This document shows, piece after piece, positions 50,186 through 59,039 of a stretch of DNA of 64,000 nt. Location of the stretch: positions 787,580 to 851,579 of the forward strand of contig CAMXCT020006334.1 of assembly GCA_947184155.2 (NCBI GenBank), read 5' to 3'. The position numbers and the translations under genes were made by a program. Numbering within the stretch: position 1 is the stretch's first letter; each line of letters opens with the position of its first letter. The DNA comes from Cladocopium goreaui. Lineage: Eukaryota > Sar > Dinophyceae > Suessiales > Symbiodiniaceae. The notes under the pieces were generated by a model. That model was not told where the DNA came from. It saw nothing but the letters and a program-made list of their open reading frames with translations, and searched no databases.

Positions 50186-50261
50186 TGGGAAGACGAAAAC
50201 GGCCATGTAAGTGGTTAGATAATGATCCTATTATTTGCATGTTGTGCGTGCTTGTTTTTTT

Positions 50262-50590
50262 TCAAGGTATACTAAGTTCATAACTTTGAAGAGGCTTTGA
50301 AGGCAGAACGTCGGCAGGTCGATTTTTTGTCACTTCCGGGACAGGAGCATCAACAGTGCTTCGAGGGATCTCATGCATGGAGGGCTCATCACTCGTGCAT
50401 GGTGCTTCATGCATGATGCTGGGGTGATGAGACATCCTCATCAACTCAACGGTCCTCAGCCTTTTTTCCAAAAGACTTTCTAGTTCTGCCAACTCCTTCA
50501 TCAAGTCTTTCTTCATTGCCACTTGTTGATCAAACTCCAAAGTTCTTACCACTTTCTCAGTGCTTGGCAAATCATGTGGAATTGCGCCTC
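50262..50590 (-). CDS. Exon, coiled coil plus disordered tail
   Basis: Reads GAIPHDLPSTEKVVRTLEFD, then QQVAMKKDLMKELAELESL, LEKRLRTVELMRMSHHPS, then PRSTVDAPVPEVTKNRPAD, LPSKPLQSYELSIP stop. Clear coding composition. Confidence 0.65.
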
Positions 50591-50714
50591 GGCAAACGCA
50601 GTTAATAACATGCATGCGTTGGACACATTTTTTTGCAAGCAGGGCACAGGCTCTCGTAGGAGTCGGTGTCTTCAGAATGGTGCCTGCGTGGCTTCAAGAC
50701 GTTTTTATGAAAAG

Positions 50715-50915
50715 ATCGTGCTTTGAAAAACATGATTTTTTCTCATCTGAATGCGTGCATGTTGGGCCTGAGTTGGCAGGGCTGATGGAATCCACAGCTT
50801 CCTCTTTTTTCTTCAGGTTCATGCATGCTTCCTTCTCCTCAACACTCCTGCTACTTCCCAAGTCTTCCTTATGTTCTTCCTTTTCATCAAGTTCCTGGAT
50901 TCCAGAAGTTATAAC
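50715..50915 (-). CDS. Acidic coil exon
   Basis: Reads SGIQELDEKEEHKEDLGSSR, then SVEEKEACMNLKKKEEAVD, SISPANSGPTCTHSDEKKS. Charged, probably disordered or coiled. Confidence 0.6.
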
Positions 50916-50944
50916 GACATGCATGTAACTGCAACAAGTCGATT

Positions 50945-51050
50945 CTTTAAGGGCCCAACAGAGTCCGAAGAACTTGAAGAGTTGTCGACTCCACCAGACT
51001 CGTCATCACTGGAACACTCAGCATCCTCATGCGATCCTGCGTGCAGATAT
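50945..51050 (-). CDS. Ser/Asp-rich exon
   Basis: Reads RKRYLHAGSHEDAECSSDDE, then SGGVDNSSSSSDSVGPLKN. Looks like a casein-kinase-type phospho-acidic tract. Confidence 0.55.
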
Positions 51051-51079
51051 CTTTTCCTTTTAACATGCATGCATGTCAA

Positions 51080-51175
51080 CATGTGTGAACTCCTGGGAGG
51101 TTCATGCCAGCCCACCGGTAAACATCCCGCATCTCTGCGTCTCGTGGCACATGCGGTCTCCTTAGCCATGCTGAT
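51080..51175 (-). CDS. Short exon
   Basis: Reads MAKETACATRRRDAGCLPVG, then WHEPPRSS. TGCATGCATG (51064-51075) follows in the intron. Confidence 0.45.
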
Positions 51176-51289
51176 GCTGGGTTTACACTAAACATGCGTG
51201 CAATGGCAAACAAAAGCCAGCAAAGCTAACCTTAACAATGCTAACATAGTTAAGTGCATGAATGTATCTTGGCAATGCGTGAAAACTTG

Positions 51290-51343
51290 TACATCAGCTT
51301 CTTGATGACTCTGGACTGCATCTTGTGCTTCGTACCTTAGAAA
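51290..51343 (-). CDS. Short basic exon
   Basis: GC3-rich frame reads TKHKMQSRVIKKLMYK. Small; supported only by composition. Confidence 0.4.
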
Positions 51344-51379
51344 CATGTTTCTCTGCATGCATGCATGGAAGACACCACA

Positions 51380-51570
51380 TCGAAAAAGAAGTGCGTGATA
51401 GAAGCCAAGGGGCTGCAAATCTCTTGCCCCCGAGGTAAACACAAGGAAAGAAATTGGTACACAGCTTGTTCCAGCATCCCTTGACTAGCACGCATGCCAA
51501 GTTTGGACACTGCGATGCCAACTGCAACGCCATTCCGGGTGATATCACCTTGGCCCATGCATGATTGGAC
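51380..51570 (-). CDS. Exon of minus-strand block
   Basis: Reads GQGDITRNGVAVGIAVSKLG, then MRASQGMLEQAVYQFLSLCL, then PRGQEICSPLASITHFFFD. Another frame is open but less balanced. TGCATGCATG lies directly after it. Confidence 0.55.
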
Positions 51571-51619
51571 ATAAAAACGTTTTGGAAATACACGGCTGAA
51601 AAATCACACTACATGCGTG

Positions 51620-51745
51620 CAAGTGTCTTCTAGAAAGCTGCCTGGATTTGATGACACACAGGCTATGTTTTGCGCCCAAAGCTCTAAGGTCCTCATTGTT
51701 GGCCCATGCCGTGGCAAGCACTGCGGCCTGCTCAAAAAACGCCAT
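51620..51745 (-). CDS. Exon of minus-strand block
   Basis: Reads MAFFEQAAVLATAWANNEDL, then RALGAKHSLCVIKSRQLSR, then RHLHA. Could hold the start codon. 51750-52000 has only TGCATGCA-rich DNA. Confidence 0.55.
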
Positions 51746-51999
51746 ATCAACCCCAAATGGCTTTGACTAGCAGCAGGTCAGCCAAAAACTGCGCACAACA
51801 TATGTGGATGTGCATAAGTCATTGCATGGCAAAGTTTCAACTACGTGCGTGCATGCATGAAGATGCATGGCAGAGTGCATGCATGAAGACATTTGACAGG
51901 TCGGGAGGTCACTGTGCATCAAAGAACCTGCGCACACATCACGATATAGGAATGCATGTGTTCATCCTGATGCCATACCCTGCTACATGCATGTCACCC

Positions 52000-52078
52000 C
52001 AGCCTTCCCAAGTACATGGCCATAGGCACTACTCGTCACTCCAGCCATCCATCTAACACCTCCCAACATGATACCATG
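52000..52078 (-). CDS. Short exon
   Basis: Reads MLGGVRWMAGVTSSAYGHVL, then GKAG at a GCTGG|GGTGAC donor. Confidence 0.45.
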
Positions 52079-52132
52079 CACAGATATATATATATATATA
52101 TACAAGTTCATGATCATTTCAACGAACCACAC

Positions 52133-52210
52133 CTGCCTTGCTGAGTGGGTAGCTGCATCTTCGCACTTGCGGGCCACTAGTAAAGCAAAATGCTGCCGGG
52201 GAGTGTGCAT
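52133..52210 (-). CDS. Short exon, first clear one of the minus-strand block
   Basis: Reads HTPRQHFALLVARKCEDAAT, then HSARQ at GCAG|GTGTGG. Followed by a (TA)n intron. Confidence 0.5.
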
Positions 52211-52229
52211 TATGAGAGATAACATGCAT

Positions 52230-52660
52230 GAACATACATATCGTGAACATTTTACTACAGAATATTCAAACCAACATTTTATGGAAAAAAAGTGCTCGTT
52301 TGAAAAAACTGCTCGATTTTAGGGGGCTCCCCAAATAGCGCTCGACTTTACAAAAAGTGTATCGAACGAAGCATTGTACACTTTTTTCTGTACCAAACGA
52401 AGGTTCAGGTATGCATATTTTTCTTTTTTTTTAATAGTTTAAACTGAAGAAGTGGATGAATAACCATATAGATGTTGAAAACTTAATAAGTGGGGTAAAT
52501 GACAATCGGTCAATCAATGCTTATCACCCATTTATAGATCGGTACGGTATAAGCCACAAAGGTAGACATACGATCACCAGGGTTACTATCACCAGCTTCG
52601 AAGTGAGATGATCGTCTATGGAGACTACTCCCAGGACGTTGGTGGTGACTTAACATGCAG
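52230..52660. other. Boundary between minus- and plus-strand blocks
   Basis: GCTCG repeats with poly-A (52290-52350) resemble those at 35.5 kb, so similar sequence flanks the TGCATGCA-rich block. Around 52610, LRSEMIVYGDYSQDVGGD is open on the plus strand and may be a short exon. Confidence 0.4.
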
Positions 52661-52671
52661 ATCCTCACCAG

Positions 52672-52839
52672 AACTTTTGGACCTTGGCGGTTGCACACTT
52701 GAAATCCTTTATCTCAGATGAGAGAACGAATCGGACTGAGGCTGTGTTTGAGTTCATTGGTGGAGAGAATAGCGCATTTCGAAGAGCTGTCACTGCTCAT
52801 TTTCTGCTTCGATACTTGAAGTCGTGGCCTGAAGACTAG
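52672..52839 (+). CDS. Exon, 55 aa (unknown protein)
   Basis: After CCTCACCAG reads NFWTLAVAHLKSFISDERTN, then RTEAVFEFIGGENSAFRRA, then VTAHFLLRYLKSWPED and TAG. Strongly protein-like. Function unknown. Confidence 0.6.
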   Translation, partial: NFWTLAVAHLKSFISDERTNRTEAVFEFIGGENSAFRRAVTAHFLLRYLKSWPED

Positions 52840-52882
52840 TGATCAACTGGGATCTTGCAGTACTAAAGGTAGTAGGTGGCAG

Positions 52883-53227
52883 GAACCTCATGGTTTTTGT
52901 TGGTTGAATAGAGCCATCCTTGTCGTGGCCTACAATTTGTCAGACAGAATGGATGCACACCTCGATACCCTTCGCTCCAGCCGTGCCAAGAGCGAAGTCC
53001 CCTATTTTGCTCACGCCTGGAAAGCAATGGTCTTAGGATCCACATTTTAGGAGAAGCCTCTCTACTTTGTGTGGTGGATAGGGAAAGTTGGCGCTAGGCT
53101 GTTGGCGAGTTCGACTTTGGTTACCATGAGAGTTGGCGATTGGGAGCACAGCAGTTTCCAAGGTACTCGTAGGTTGTTTCGGGGGCGTCACTTGTCCACA
53201 CACATGCGTTCAAGTTCAGACCTTTAA
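52883..53227 (+). pseudogene. Open frame broken by one TAG
   Basis: After GGTGGCAG reads EPHGFCWLNRAILVVAYNLS, then DRMDAHLDTLRSSRAKSEV, PYFAHAWKAMVLGSTF, TAG (53048-53050), then in the same frame EKPLYFVWWIGKVGARLLA, SSTLVTMRVGDWEHSSFQ, RRLFRGRHLSTHMRSSSDL and TAA. Either a decayed copy, or TTTTAG|GAG is an acceptor and the two halves are separate exons. Confidence 0.55.
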
Positions 53228-53562
53228 TTTGGGATAAGGTTATTTTAAGATAGTGAAACAACATCATTTGAATAGGCATGTCGCATGGACACTCATCTCA
53301 GCCCTCTGGTAATGCAGCCATGGAAAAAGTATCAATTTGTAGATTTTGTAGGCAATTTGTCTATCAATAATTATCCATAGCAAACTGTTTGATTACAAGT
53401 CGTGCAATTCTCTTGTGACAGTGACTTTACTTGCAGGATCATCCCGAATCTAGTGGTTAGTAACTGGCGTATTAGCCATTTATAAATGGGATAAGCCCAC
53501 TAATCCAGGGGACTTACTATTATAACATATTATAACCAGGCAAATTCACCGTTCATCACCAG

Positions 53563-53634
53563 AGTGAGATGATCCTCAACTCATCCCCAACGGTGGCCAC
53601 TGAGGCGAAAGCGGATTTGGAGATCGAGGCATGA
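53563..53634 (+). CDS. Short exon
   Basis: After TCATCACCAG reads SEMILNSSPTVATEAKADLE, then IEA and TGA. SEMI matches SEMI in the 52.6 kb island, hinting at a duplicated exon. 53235-53560 holds a decayed family A relative (GCCCTCTGGTAATGCAGCCA). Confidence 0.45.
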   Translation, partial: SEMILNSSPTVATEAKADLEIEA

Positions 53635-53874
53635 CCGGGGACGGGGGACGAGGAGCACCCCAGGGTGGGAGAATGGGATAATCTGATCTTGACAATCTAC
53701 TTGCGAGACTTATGTTTTTCAGGGATATGGTTGATTATGAATGGGACATGTGTTGATAAATGGGATATTGTTGACATTGTTGATACGTATTGTTGTTGAT
53801 AAATGGGATACTGTTGATACTGAACACAATATCAATCACACAATAAATGGGATATTGTGAATATTGTTGTTGAG

Positions 53875-54502
53875 CTGCTGACGTCACTGTCAATACTAAC
53901 TACTGACTGGGGTCACTATCCCAAAGTAGCCGAATTGTTCAAGTTAGTGATAGTTCGTGAATTACTCAAATTTACCCTCTGGTAAACTAACGTAACCATG
54001 GAAAATCACCATTTTTAATGGTTAAATCCACTATAAATGGCCATGTTCAATAGCTATTTTGACATAACCAGAGGGTATCCAGATCAGATCAGTGGCACGC
54101 TCTACATGACATGGGAGACTCGGAGACATTTAAATCGACCATGACTAGTCATGTTTCCTGCAACCAACAGCCGACCAACCGCAAGGTGGACGATGGGGCC
54201 ACTCCCTTGTTGCACCTGGGCGAAAGCCTGGTGGTCCCGTTGTGCGTATCAGCTCATTGGAAAACATGCGGGGAAAACCATGGGTTTTCCACTTTTCCAC
54301 ATCAATGGGGTATACAAGGCGGGCCACGGGTGGCTGAATTCAACATACCCTCTGGTTATTTAACATAGCCATGGTATAGATGGCCCATTTATAGATGGTT
54401 TACCTATTAAAAATGGTGATTTTCCATGGCTATGTTAAATAACCAGATGGTATTCAACACACCTCAAGCTGCTTCAGCTGGTTTCAAGCAATGATTTATT
54501 AG
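53875..54502 (+). CDS. Three-exon gene fragment split by two introner-like elements
   Basis: Exon 1 (about 53875-53981) reads TSLSILTTDWGHYPKVAELF, then KLVIVRELLKFTL. Splicing CCCTCTG|GTAAAC to CCAGAG|GGTATC (54074) gives TLW then VSRSDQWHALHDMGDSETF, DDGATPLLHLGESLVVPLC, VSAHWKTCGENHGFSTFP, GGPRVAEFNIPS. Exon 2 ends inside the next element (CCCTCTG|GTTATT); its acceptor has changed to CCAG|ATGG (54447), after which DGIQHTSSCFSWFQAMIY and TAG follow. Function unknown; the first junction is the best-supported part. Confidence 0.6.
53973..54077. mobile_element. Introner-like element family A acting as an intron
   Basis: TACCCTCTGGTAAACTAACG to TTTTGACATAACCAGAGGGT. Predicted intron 53982-54073, 92 nt, phase 2. 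Confidence 0.92.
54346..54452. mobile_element. Introner-like element family A, altered right end
   Basis: TACCCTCTGGTTATTTAACA to GTTAAATAACCAGATGGTA. The G-to-T change removes the usual CCAGAG|G acceptor. Confidence 0.88.
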
Positions 54503-54761
54503 ATGTTGTTTCCCCTTCATGCTTTGGATTTCTGGGAATATTCCATAGTGACAGGGATGATATTAACATAATTTGATGGGAAATCCTGGAATTCCAATCC
54601 AGCCCAAACCACCGGCTAGCCACTGATTGATAATTCTACTGTTTGGTTCTTTAAACCTGAATCAACTTGTGGTATTCCAGTTGTCATCCGCACGTTTAAA
54701 GTGGAATTTCATCTTTCAATGCATATATAGGAGATTTGTCCATGGCTGAGTCAGAGTCAGA

Positions 54762-55148
54762 TTGAGACTATATCGTTCAAACAATTTCGATCCAATTTCA
54801 GCTTTTGGAAAGCGTAAACGACTTGGTGTCTATGGCTTGTGCTATACCACATTGCTGGTGATTCTACTACTGAAAGCTTATGATTTGAACAATAGACATG
54901 ATGATTTCCTGTCATTAGGTGTGACGTTTTGCTGGTGCCAATCACTAAAACCATTGTTTCTTGGGGAATTTACTGTAAACCGATATTTTAGTAGGAAAAC
55001 ATCAGGAAAAACCATTGGATCATTTTTTTTGGTTCCTGAACATGTTCAGGCAAAGCCAATTGTGACTGGTGGATGGTCTTACAGGCTGGTTCCCCCCAGG
55101 AATTTGGTTTACAATCCCCACAACTATAACCTCCAGAAAGCCAAGTAA
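54762..55148 (+). CDS. Possible 128-aa ORF or exon
   Basis: Open without interruption. CCAATTTCAG inside (about 54800) could be an acceptor. Reads AFGKRKRLGVYGLCYTTLLV, then SLGVTFCWCQSLKPLFLGEF, TVNRYFSRKTSGKTIGSF, then TGGWSYRLVPPRNLVYNPHN. Codon third positions are AT-leaning, unlike typical exons here. Function unknown. Confidence 0.4.
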   Translation: MRLYRSNNFDPISAFGKRKRLGVYGLCYTTLLVILLLKAYDLNNRHDDFLSLGVTFCWCQSLKPLFLGEFTVNRYFSRKTSGKTIGSFFLVPEHVQAKPIVTGGWSYRLVPPRNLVYNPHNYNLQKAK

Positions 55149-55496
55149 GATTGGCATTAGAAAGAAAGTCGGCTAACTATGGGGTACCACCGTGTAGGTA
55201 TTTCTTGAGAATCTTTTTTTTTGATGTGGGATGCTCCTCCATGATTCGTCCTGGTTGTTGAAGCATCTTGGACTTGTTCTTGGTGAAATCCTTAATGAAT
55301 CCATGCATATATATATATATATACATATTAAATCATATCCAGTTGGTTAAATCATGTTACATCCTCCTTTATCACACAATCCATATACTAGTATTGAGTC
55401 ATACTAACCCAACATCTCCAATTGTTCCTCGGTACCATGTCCCTTGGCCGAGGGTGGCTCTTCGTCACCGCAATATGACCGCTTTGGAGGTGGCAA

Positions 55497-55527
<31 letters not shown>

Positions 55528-55640
55528 GGTGGTGGTGTTGTTGTTGGTGTTGTTGGTGTTGTTGTTGTTGTTGTCGTCGTCGTCGTCGTTGTTGTTGTTG
55601 TTCTTGTTGTTGTTCTTGTTATTGTTCTTGTTCTTGTTCC
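55497..55640. repeat. GTT/GGT/GTC trinucleotide array
   Basis: Successive (GTT)n, (GGT)n, (GTC)n and (CTTGTT)n tracts. In one frame it follows LRHRNMTALEVAM and would code poly-Leu/Val; in another poly-Gly/Val. It could be translated but composition alone does not show it. Confidence 0.9.
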
Positions 55641-55674
55641 CCAGCTACCGAGGGTCTCCAGATTTTATCAGAGC

Positions 55675-55778
55675 TACTGTGGATGGTTCCGAAATCCTGC
55701 ACCAGTTCATGAAAAAAAAGCTTTATAGGGTTTCAACCATCCTTTTGGTGGTGCAGGATTTCGCAACCATCCACCGTA
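55675..55778. mobile_element. Inverted-repeat element family E
   Basis: TACTGTGGATGGTTCCGAAA and GGATTTCGCAACCATCCACC are inverse over about 30 bp (ATCCTGCACCA/TGGTGCAGGAT). Short AT core. Only copy in the window. Confidence 0.75.
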
Positions 55779-55957
55779 CTCCCTCCTTCCTCATCCTCCC
55801 TCCTCCTCTCTCCTCCTCCCAACAGCGAGCTCCAGATCTCAGTGGGCACTGTCGGACCTCAACTGCGAGCTCCAGAAAAAATGTCAGATAGAATGTCAGA
55901 GATAATGTCAGAATAAATATCCAATATATACTTCCAGATGGTATGTCAGAAACTATG

Positions 55958-56545
55958 TCAGAATAGTTTTTCAGGGTCGGGATCACTCGAAGAAAGTAAT
56001 TGTTGTTTTTGTTTAGAGGGGGACGCATTTAAGATACCAAGCAATCTGTATGTGTTGTTAGTTTGTGATGGGTCAAAATAGTCAACCCACAGTAATGGAA
56101 CATGTTGAAATGCTTCTCCGTGCATTAGTACCCCAATTTCGACCCATACCCAACTCTTGATGCAATGACTTCGATGCACTTTCGTTGCGGAGGGTGCGTC
56201 CCTTTCCGTGACTGAATTTCTGACAAAATGCGCACAGCCAGATCCTTGAACATTGTTCGGAGTTGATTGGATTGCATCACAATTCAACCAGCAAACATAG
56301 GATTTAATATGTTTTGATCTGAAACGGGGACATGATGGCTGTATAATCAATGATTTGCTTGGTGGTTTGAATACTGTTTTGTTTCCCGTCCTAGATGATG
56401 ATCCCAATTGAAGAGCATATGTTCTGAGTGAGGGGGTAGGATGGTTGAGTGTTTGTTCAAAGGTGCAACACTGCTGATGAGTCACATCAAATTGACATGC
56501 ACGTGCAATCAAATTCACACATATGTGGTAAATCATGTATAGCAC
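55958..56545 (-). CDS. 195-aa open frame, minus strand
   Basis: Uninterrupted frame with FEQTLNHPTPSLRTYALQLG, then SKSLIIQPSCPRFRSKHIKS, CAHFVRNSVTERDAPSATKV and LMHGEAFQHVPLLWVDYFD. No GC3 bias and no splice sites, but long for AT-rich DNA. Could be a single-copy or mobile-derived frame; uncertain. Confidence 0.4.
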   Translation of the reverse strand: MLYMIYHICVNLIARACQFDVTHQQCCTFEQTLNHPTPSLRTYALQLGSSSRTGNKTVFKPPSKSLIIQPSCPRFRSKHIKSYVCWLNCDAIQSTPNNVQGSGCAHFVRNSVTERDAPSATKVHRSHCIKSWVWVEIGVLMHGEAFQHVPLLWVDYFDPSQTNNTYRLLGILNASPSKQKQQLLSSSDPDPEKLF

Positions 56546-56587
56546 ATAAATATATGATCTTACAATGCCTTACCATGTTTTGTGGCG

Positions 56588-56705
56588 TATGAACGTACGT
56601 GTTTACATACGTACGTACGTACATGCATGCATGCATGCATCCATCCATCCATCCATGCATGCATGCATACATGCATACATACATGCCTGCATGCATACAT
56701 ACGTA
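56588..56705. repeat. Composite tetranucleotide repeat
   Basis: (ACGT)n, (GCAT)n, (CCAT)n and (ACAT)n in succession. Met/His/Cys-rich frames on both strands are artefacts. Confidence 0.92.
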
Positions 56706-56736
56706 TCATACTTGGTATTGCACACATTTCTTGCAG

Positions 56737-56811
56737 GTCTTGGCCAAAGCCACTGCCGAAGGCGAACATCTGGGCTGTTTGAACTGCCTGTTGCGACTGG
56801 TTGTTGTTAGT
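56737..56811 (+). CDS. Short exon
   Basis: After TTTCTTGCAG reads VLAKATAEGEHLGCLNCLLR, then LVVV. GC3-rich. LxxATAxGHLxCLxxLL is ankyrin-like, but one partial repeat is not enough for a domain call. Confidence 0.5.
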
Positions 56812-56814
56812 GTA

Positions 56815-57110
56815 GGCTCAACATGGTGCTGAAACCATGTTTTAAGCATGTTTAGTTTAACCCACTTGGTAGCAGGGATGTTTGCCTGATTTCGCACACC
56901 ATGTGTTTGGGGATCACTGGTTAAAAGGTTTGTATTTTATGCGGTGTTGCTTTTGTACCAATGGGGGAGACAGACGAAACTGCAAATAATCGCCGTGTTC
57001 GCAGTGCTTAAGCTTAGACTGATTAGACATGTTCAGGGAGTCAAAACAACAAATCCAACCAAATAATGTAATGTGTTCCTCATGTTGATTGGTCAATGGA
57101 TGTTTCGTAT
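56815..57110. other. No gene seen
   Basis: No splice-bounded island. The minus-strand frame at 56914-57162 is weak. Confidence 0.5.
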
Positions 57111-57179
57111 AGTTGGCTTCCTCCATTTGCCCCCCCACCAAAATTGATCCACGTGATTGCAATCCTGGACTACAGTTGG

Positions 57180-57390
57180 ACCACTGTCACCAGTTTTATG
57201 TGGGAAAACCCATGTCATCAGCGCCGTCCCCAATGACACAAGTGTCACAAGGCTCCAGCGGTCCCGCCCCGCGGATCTTGACCGAGATCTTGGATGAGGC
57301 GGGGGATGACCTGGTGGCTGAGTCGATGGGATTACCTGAGTCGATGATTCCCAAGGGAAAATCCACGTTTGGACTGGGAAATAGGGAATG
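57180..57390 (+). CDS. Exon (unknown protein)
   Basis: Reads HQFYVGKPMSSAPSPMTQVS, then QGSSGPAPRILTEILDEAG, DDLVAESMGLPESMIPKGK, STFG. Strong GC3 bias through the centre. The open frame extends from 57113 to 57529, but the ends look non-coding. Function unknown. Confidence 0.6.
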
Positions 57391-57574
57391 TGTTTTTTTT
57401 TTTGGATGCCTTAAGCAAATCCAAGATGATTTTAGGGGATTATACCATCCCATACTATCGGGGATTCATAGCTATCCAGTACTATATGGGAATCCCGTAA
57501 CCAACCAGTACAATAACAGGAAGTTCTAGGTATGATATAGTAGGAATTTGTAACCCGAAAAATAGCAACAACCT

Positions 57575-57690
57575 CAAGAGGGAAGTTCGGTGCCAATGGC
57601 GTCAGAGTCGGACGCTGCGAAGACCTCACATATTCATGTCGGAAAAAGGATGTTAGCGTCATAGGGATATCTATCTGGGCAGATTATAAC
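57575..57690 (+). CDS. Exon running into a family B element
   Basis: One frame reads FGANGVRVGRCEDLTYSCRK, then KDVSVIGISIW, up to CTGG|GCAGAT in the element's left end. Another reads VPMASESDAAKTSHIHVGK then stops. If the first is right, the family B element supplies a GC donor. Confidence 0.4.
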
Positions 57691-57790
57691 GACCTCACTG
57701 CGACTGAACCCTGGAATCATGGTTAATAAGGGGAATCATCCCAAAATTGCCTTATTTCAGGTTAGTGAATTATAACAATTTGCCCAGATA
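57672..57790. mobile_element. Inverted-repeat element family B
   Basis: TATCTGGGCAGATTATAACG and ATTATAACAATTTGCCCAGA are inverse. Core GGGGAATCATCCCAAAATTG shared with the 2.8 and 5.9 kb copies. Confidence 0.85.
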
Positions 57791-57794
57791 ACTT

Positions 57795-58150
57795 TCCCAA
57801 ATTGACTTTGAAGTTGGTTATTAGTGATTTATAAATTATGAATATAATTTATCCAGATAACATGTCGATAAGAATAAATAAATAAATACATGTAACTTAA
57901 AACATTGCTTCATATATTATATACACATGAGCGCTCACATGGGCATATCAATCATTGACCAACAACTAGACGTAGGGTCATGTTTTTTTTAAACGGATCG
58001 CCTAACATGTGTAGTATATCAACGTTGGCTCACTCTACTTAACCCACAGCAATGGTCGTGGCAATCATACCATCGAGAAGACGAGTGTTCTCGAACCATG
58101 TCAAGCGGGGCAATGACCAGTCCTTTACTTATCCTACTTTCAAGGACATA
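57795..58150. other. No gene seen
   Basis: AT-rich, no exon-like island. Confidence 0.55.
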
Positions 58151-58154
58151 TAAA

Positions 58155-58256
58155 TGCTGGTTGGTGGTTTGGAACATTTTATATTTTCCATAATATATGG
58201 GATAATCCTGCCCATTGACTGATAGTTTTCAAGATGGTTGAAACCACCAATCAGTA
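58155..58256. mobile_element. Inverted-repeat element family C
   Basis: GCTGGTTGGTGGTTTGGAAC and GGTTGAAACCACCAATCAGT are inverse. Core ATATATGGGATAATCCTGCC shared with the 11.8 kb copy. Confidence 0.85.
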
Positions 58257-58446
58257 AATGTGTGTACACTTGGATTTGATGAATAGGTAATGTGTTAAAC
58301 AAATCAAGTGGTGAACCAATAGACATGGGCGGGGAAATCTACTTTTTTTGACGAAGAAGTTCACCCACCAAAGTCACAGAGTTTAGAAATTCAGCATCCT
58401 AGAAAATCAAAAAAGTAGTAAAAGCAAATCGCAAGTGACGAAAACT

Positions 58447-58595
58447 TGCCATTGCCATTGTCGAGGTATACCCCCATTTCCAGACCCAAAAACCCAACCG
58501 CTACATTCGACGCAGGTCGGATGTTTGTCCGAAGATAGCCGGCGACTTCGAGTGGAGGAGAGTGGTCTTTTCCATGCCCGTCATGGGTGGATTTT
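58447..58595. CDS. Exon-like island, strand unresolved
   Basis: Plus: LAIAIVEVYPHFQTQKPNRY, then IRRRSDVCPKIAGDFEWRR. Minus: DHSPPLEVAGYLRTNIRPAS, then NVAVGFLGLEMGVYLDNG. Both have acceptable composition. A half copy of family D (ACCCCCCCATTCTAGGAAAC) lies at 58676-58701, and a decayed family A relative at 58868-58975. Confidence 0.4.
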
Positions 58596-59039
58596 TTGAA
58601 ACATGGGAGACGGGGGTTTTCCATAATGGATGGTTTAGAAAATGGAACATCCATCTATAAATGGATGATCTAGGAGTACCCCCCCATTCTAGGAAACCTC
58701 CATATGGATGGGAAGAATGAATATAATGAGTTAATGAGGGATTAGTGGATTATAATGGGATCTGAGTGGAATATGATGGGATCTATGGGAGTATAGTGGA
58801 AGAATCAGGGATTGGTGGATTGTAACGGAATATAAAAAGTCAACCAAATTAAGTTGGAGGATGTTGGAGGTTTATCTTTTGGTAAACTAGCAAATCACCA
58901 TTCTGAAGTGCGGTAAATCATCAAACCACATTGGTGTTTTCCAAAGCTATGTTAGTTTACTGGAGGTTTATTAATTCCATCCCTCATGTTCAAAGGAAGT
59001 TGGGAAGCAGCTTCCGAGTTACGGACAAATACATGTGTG

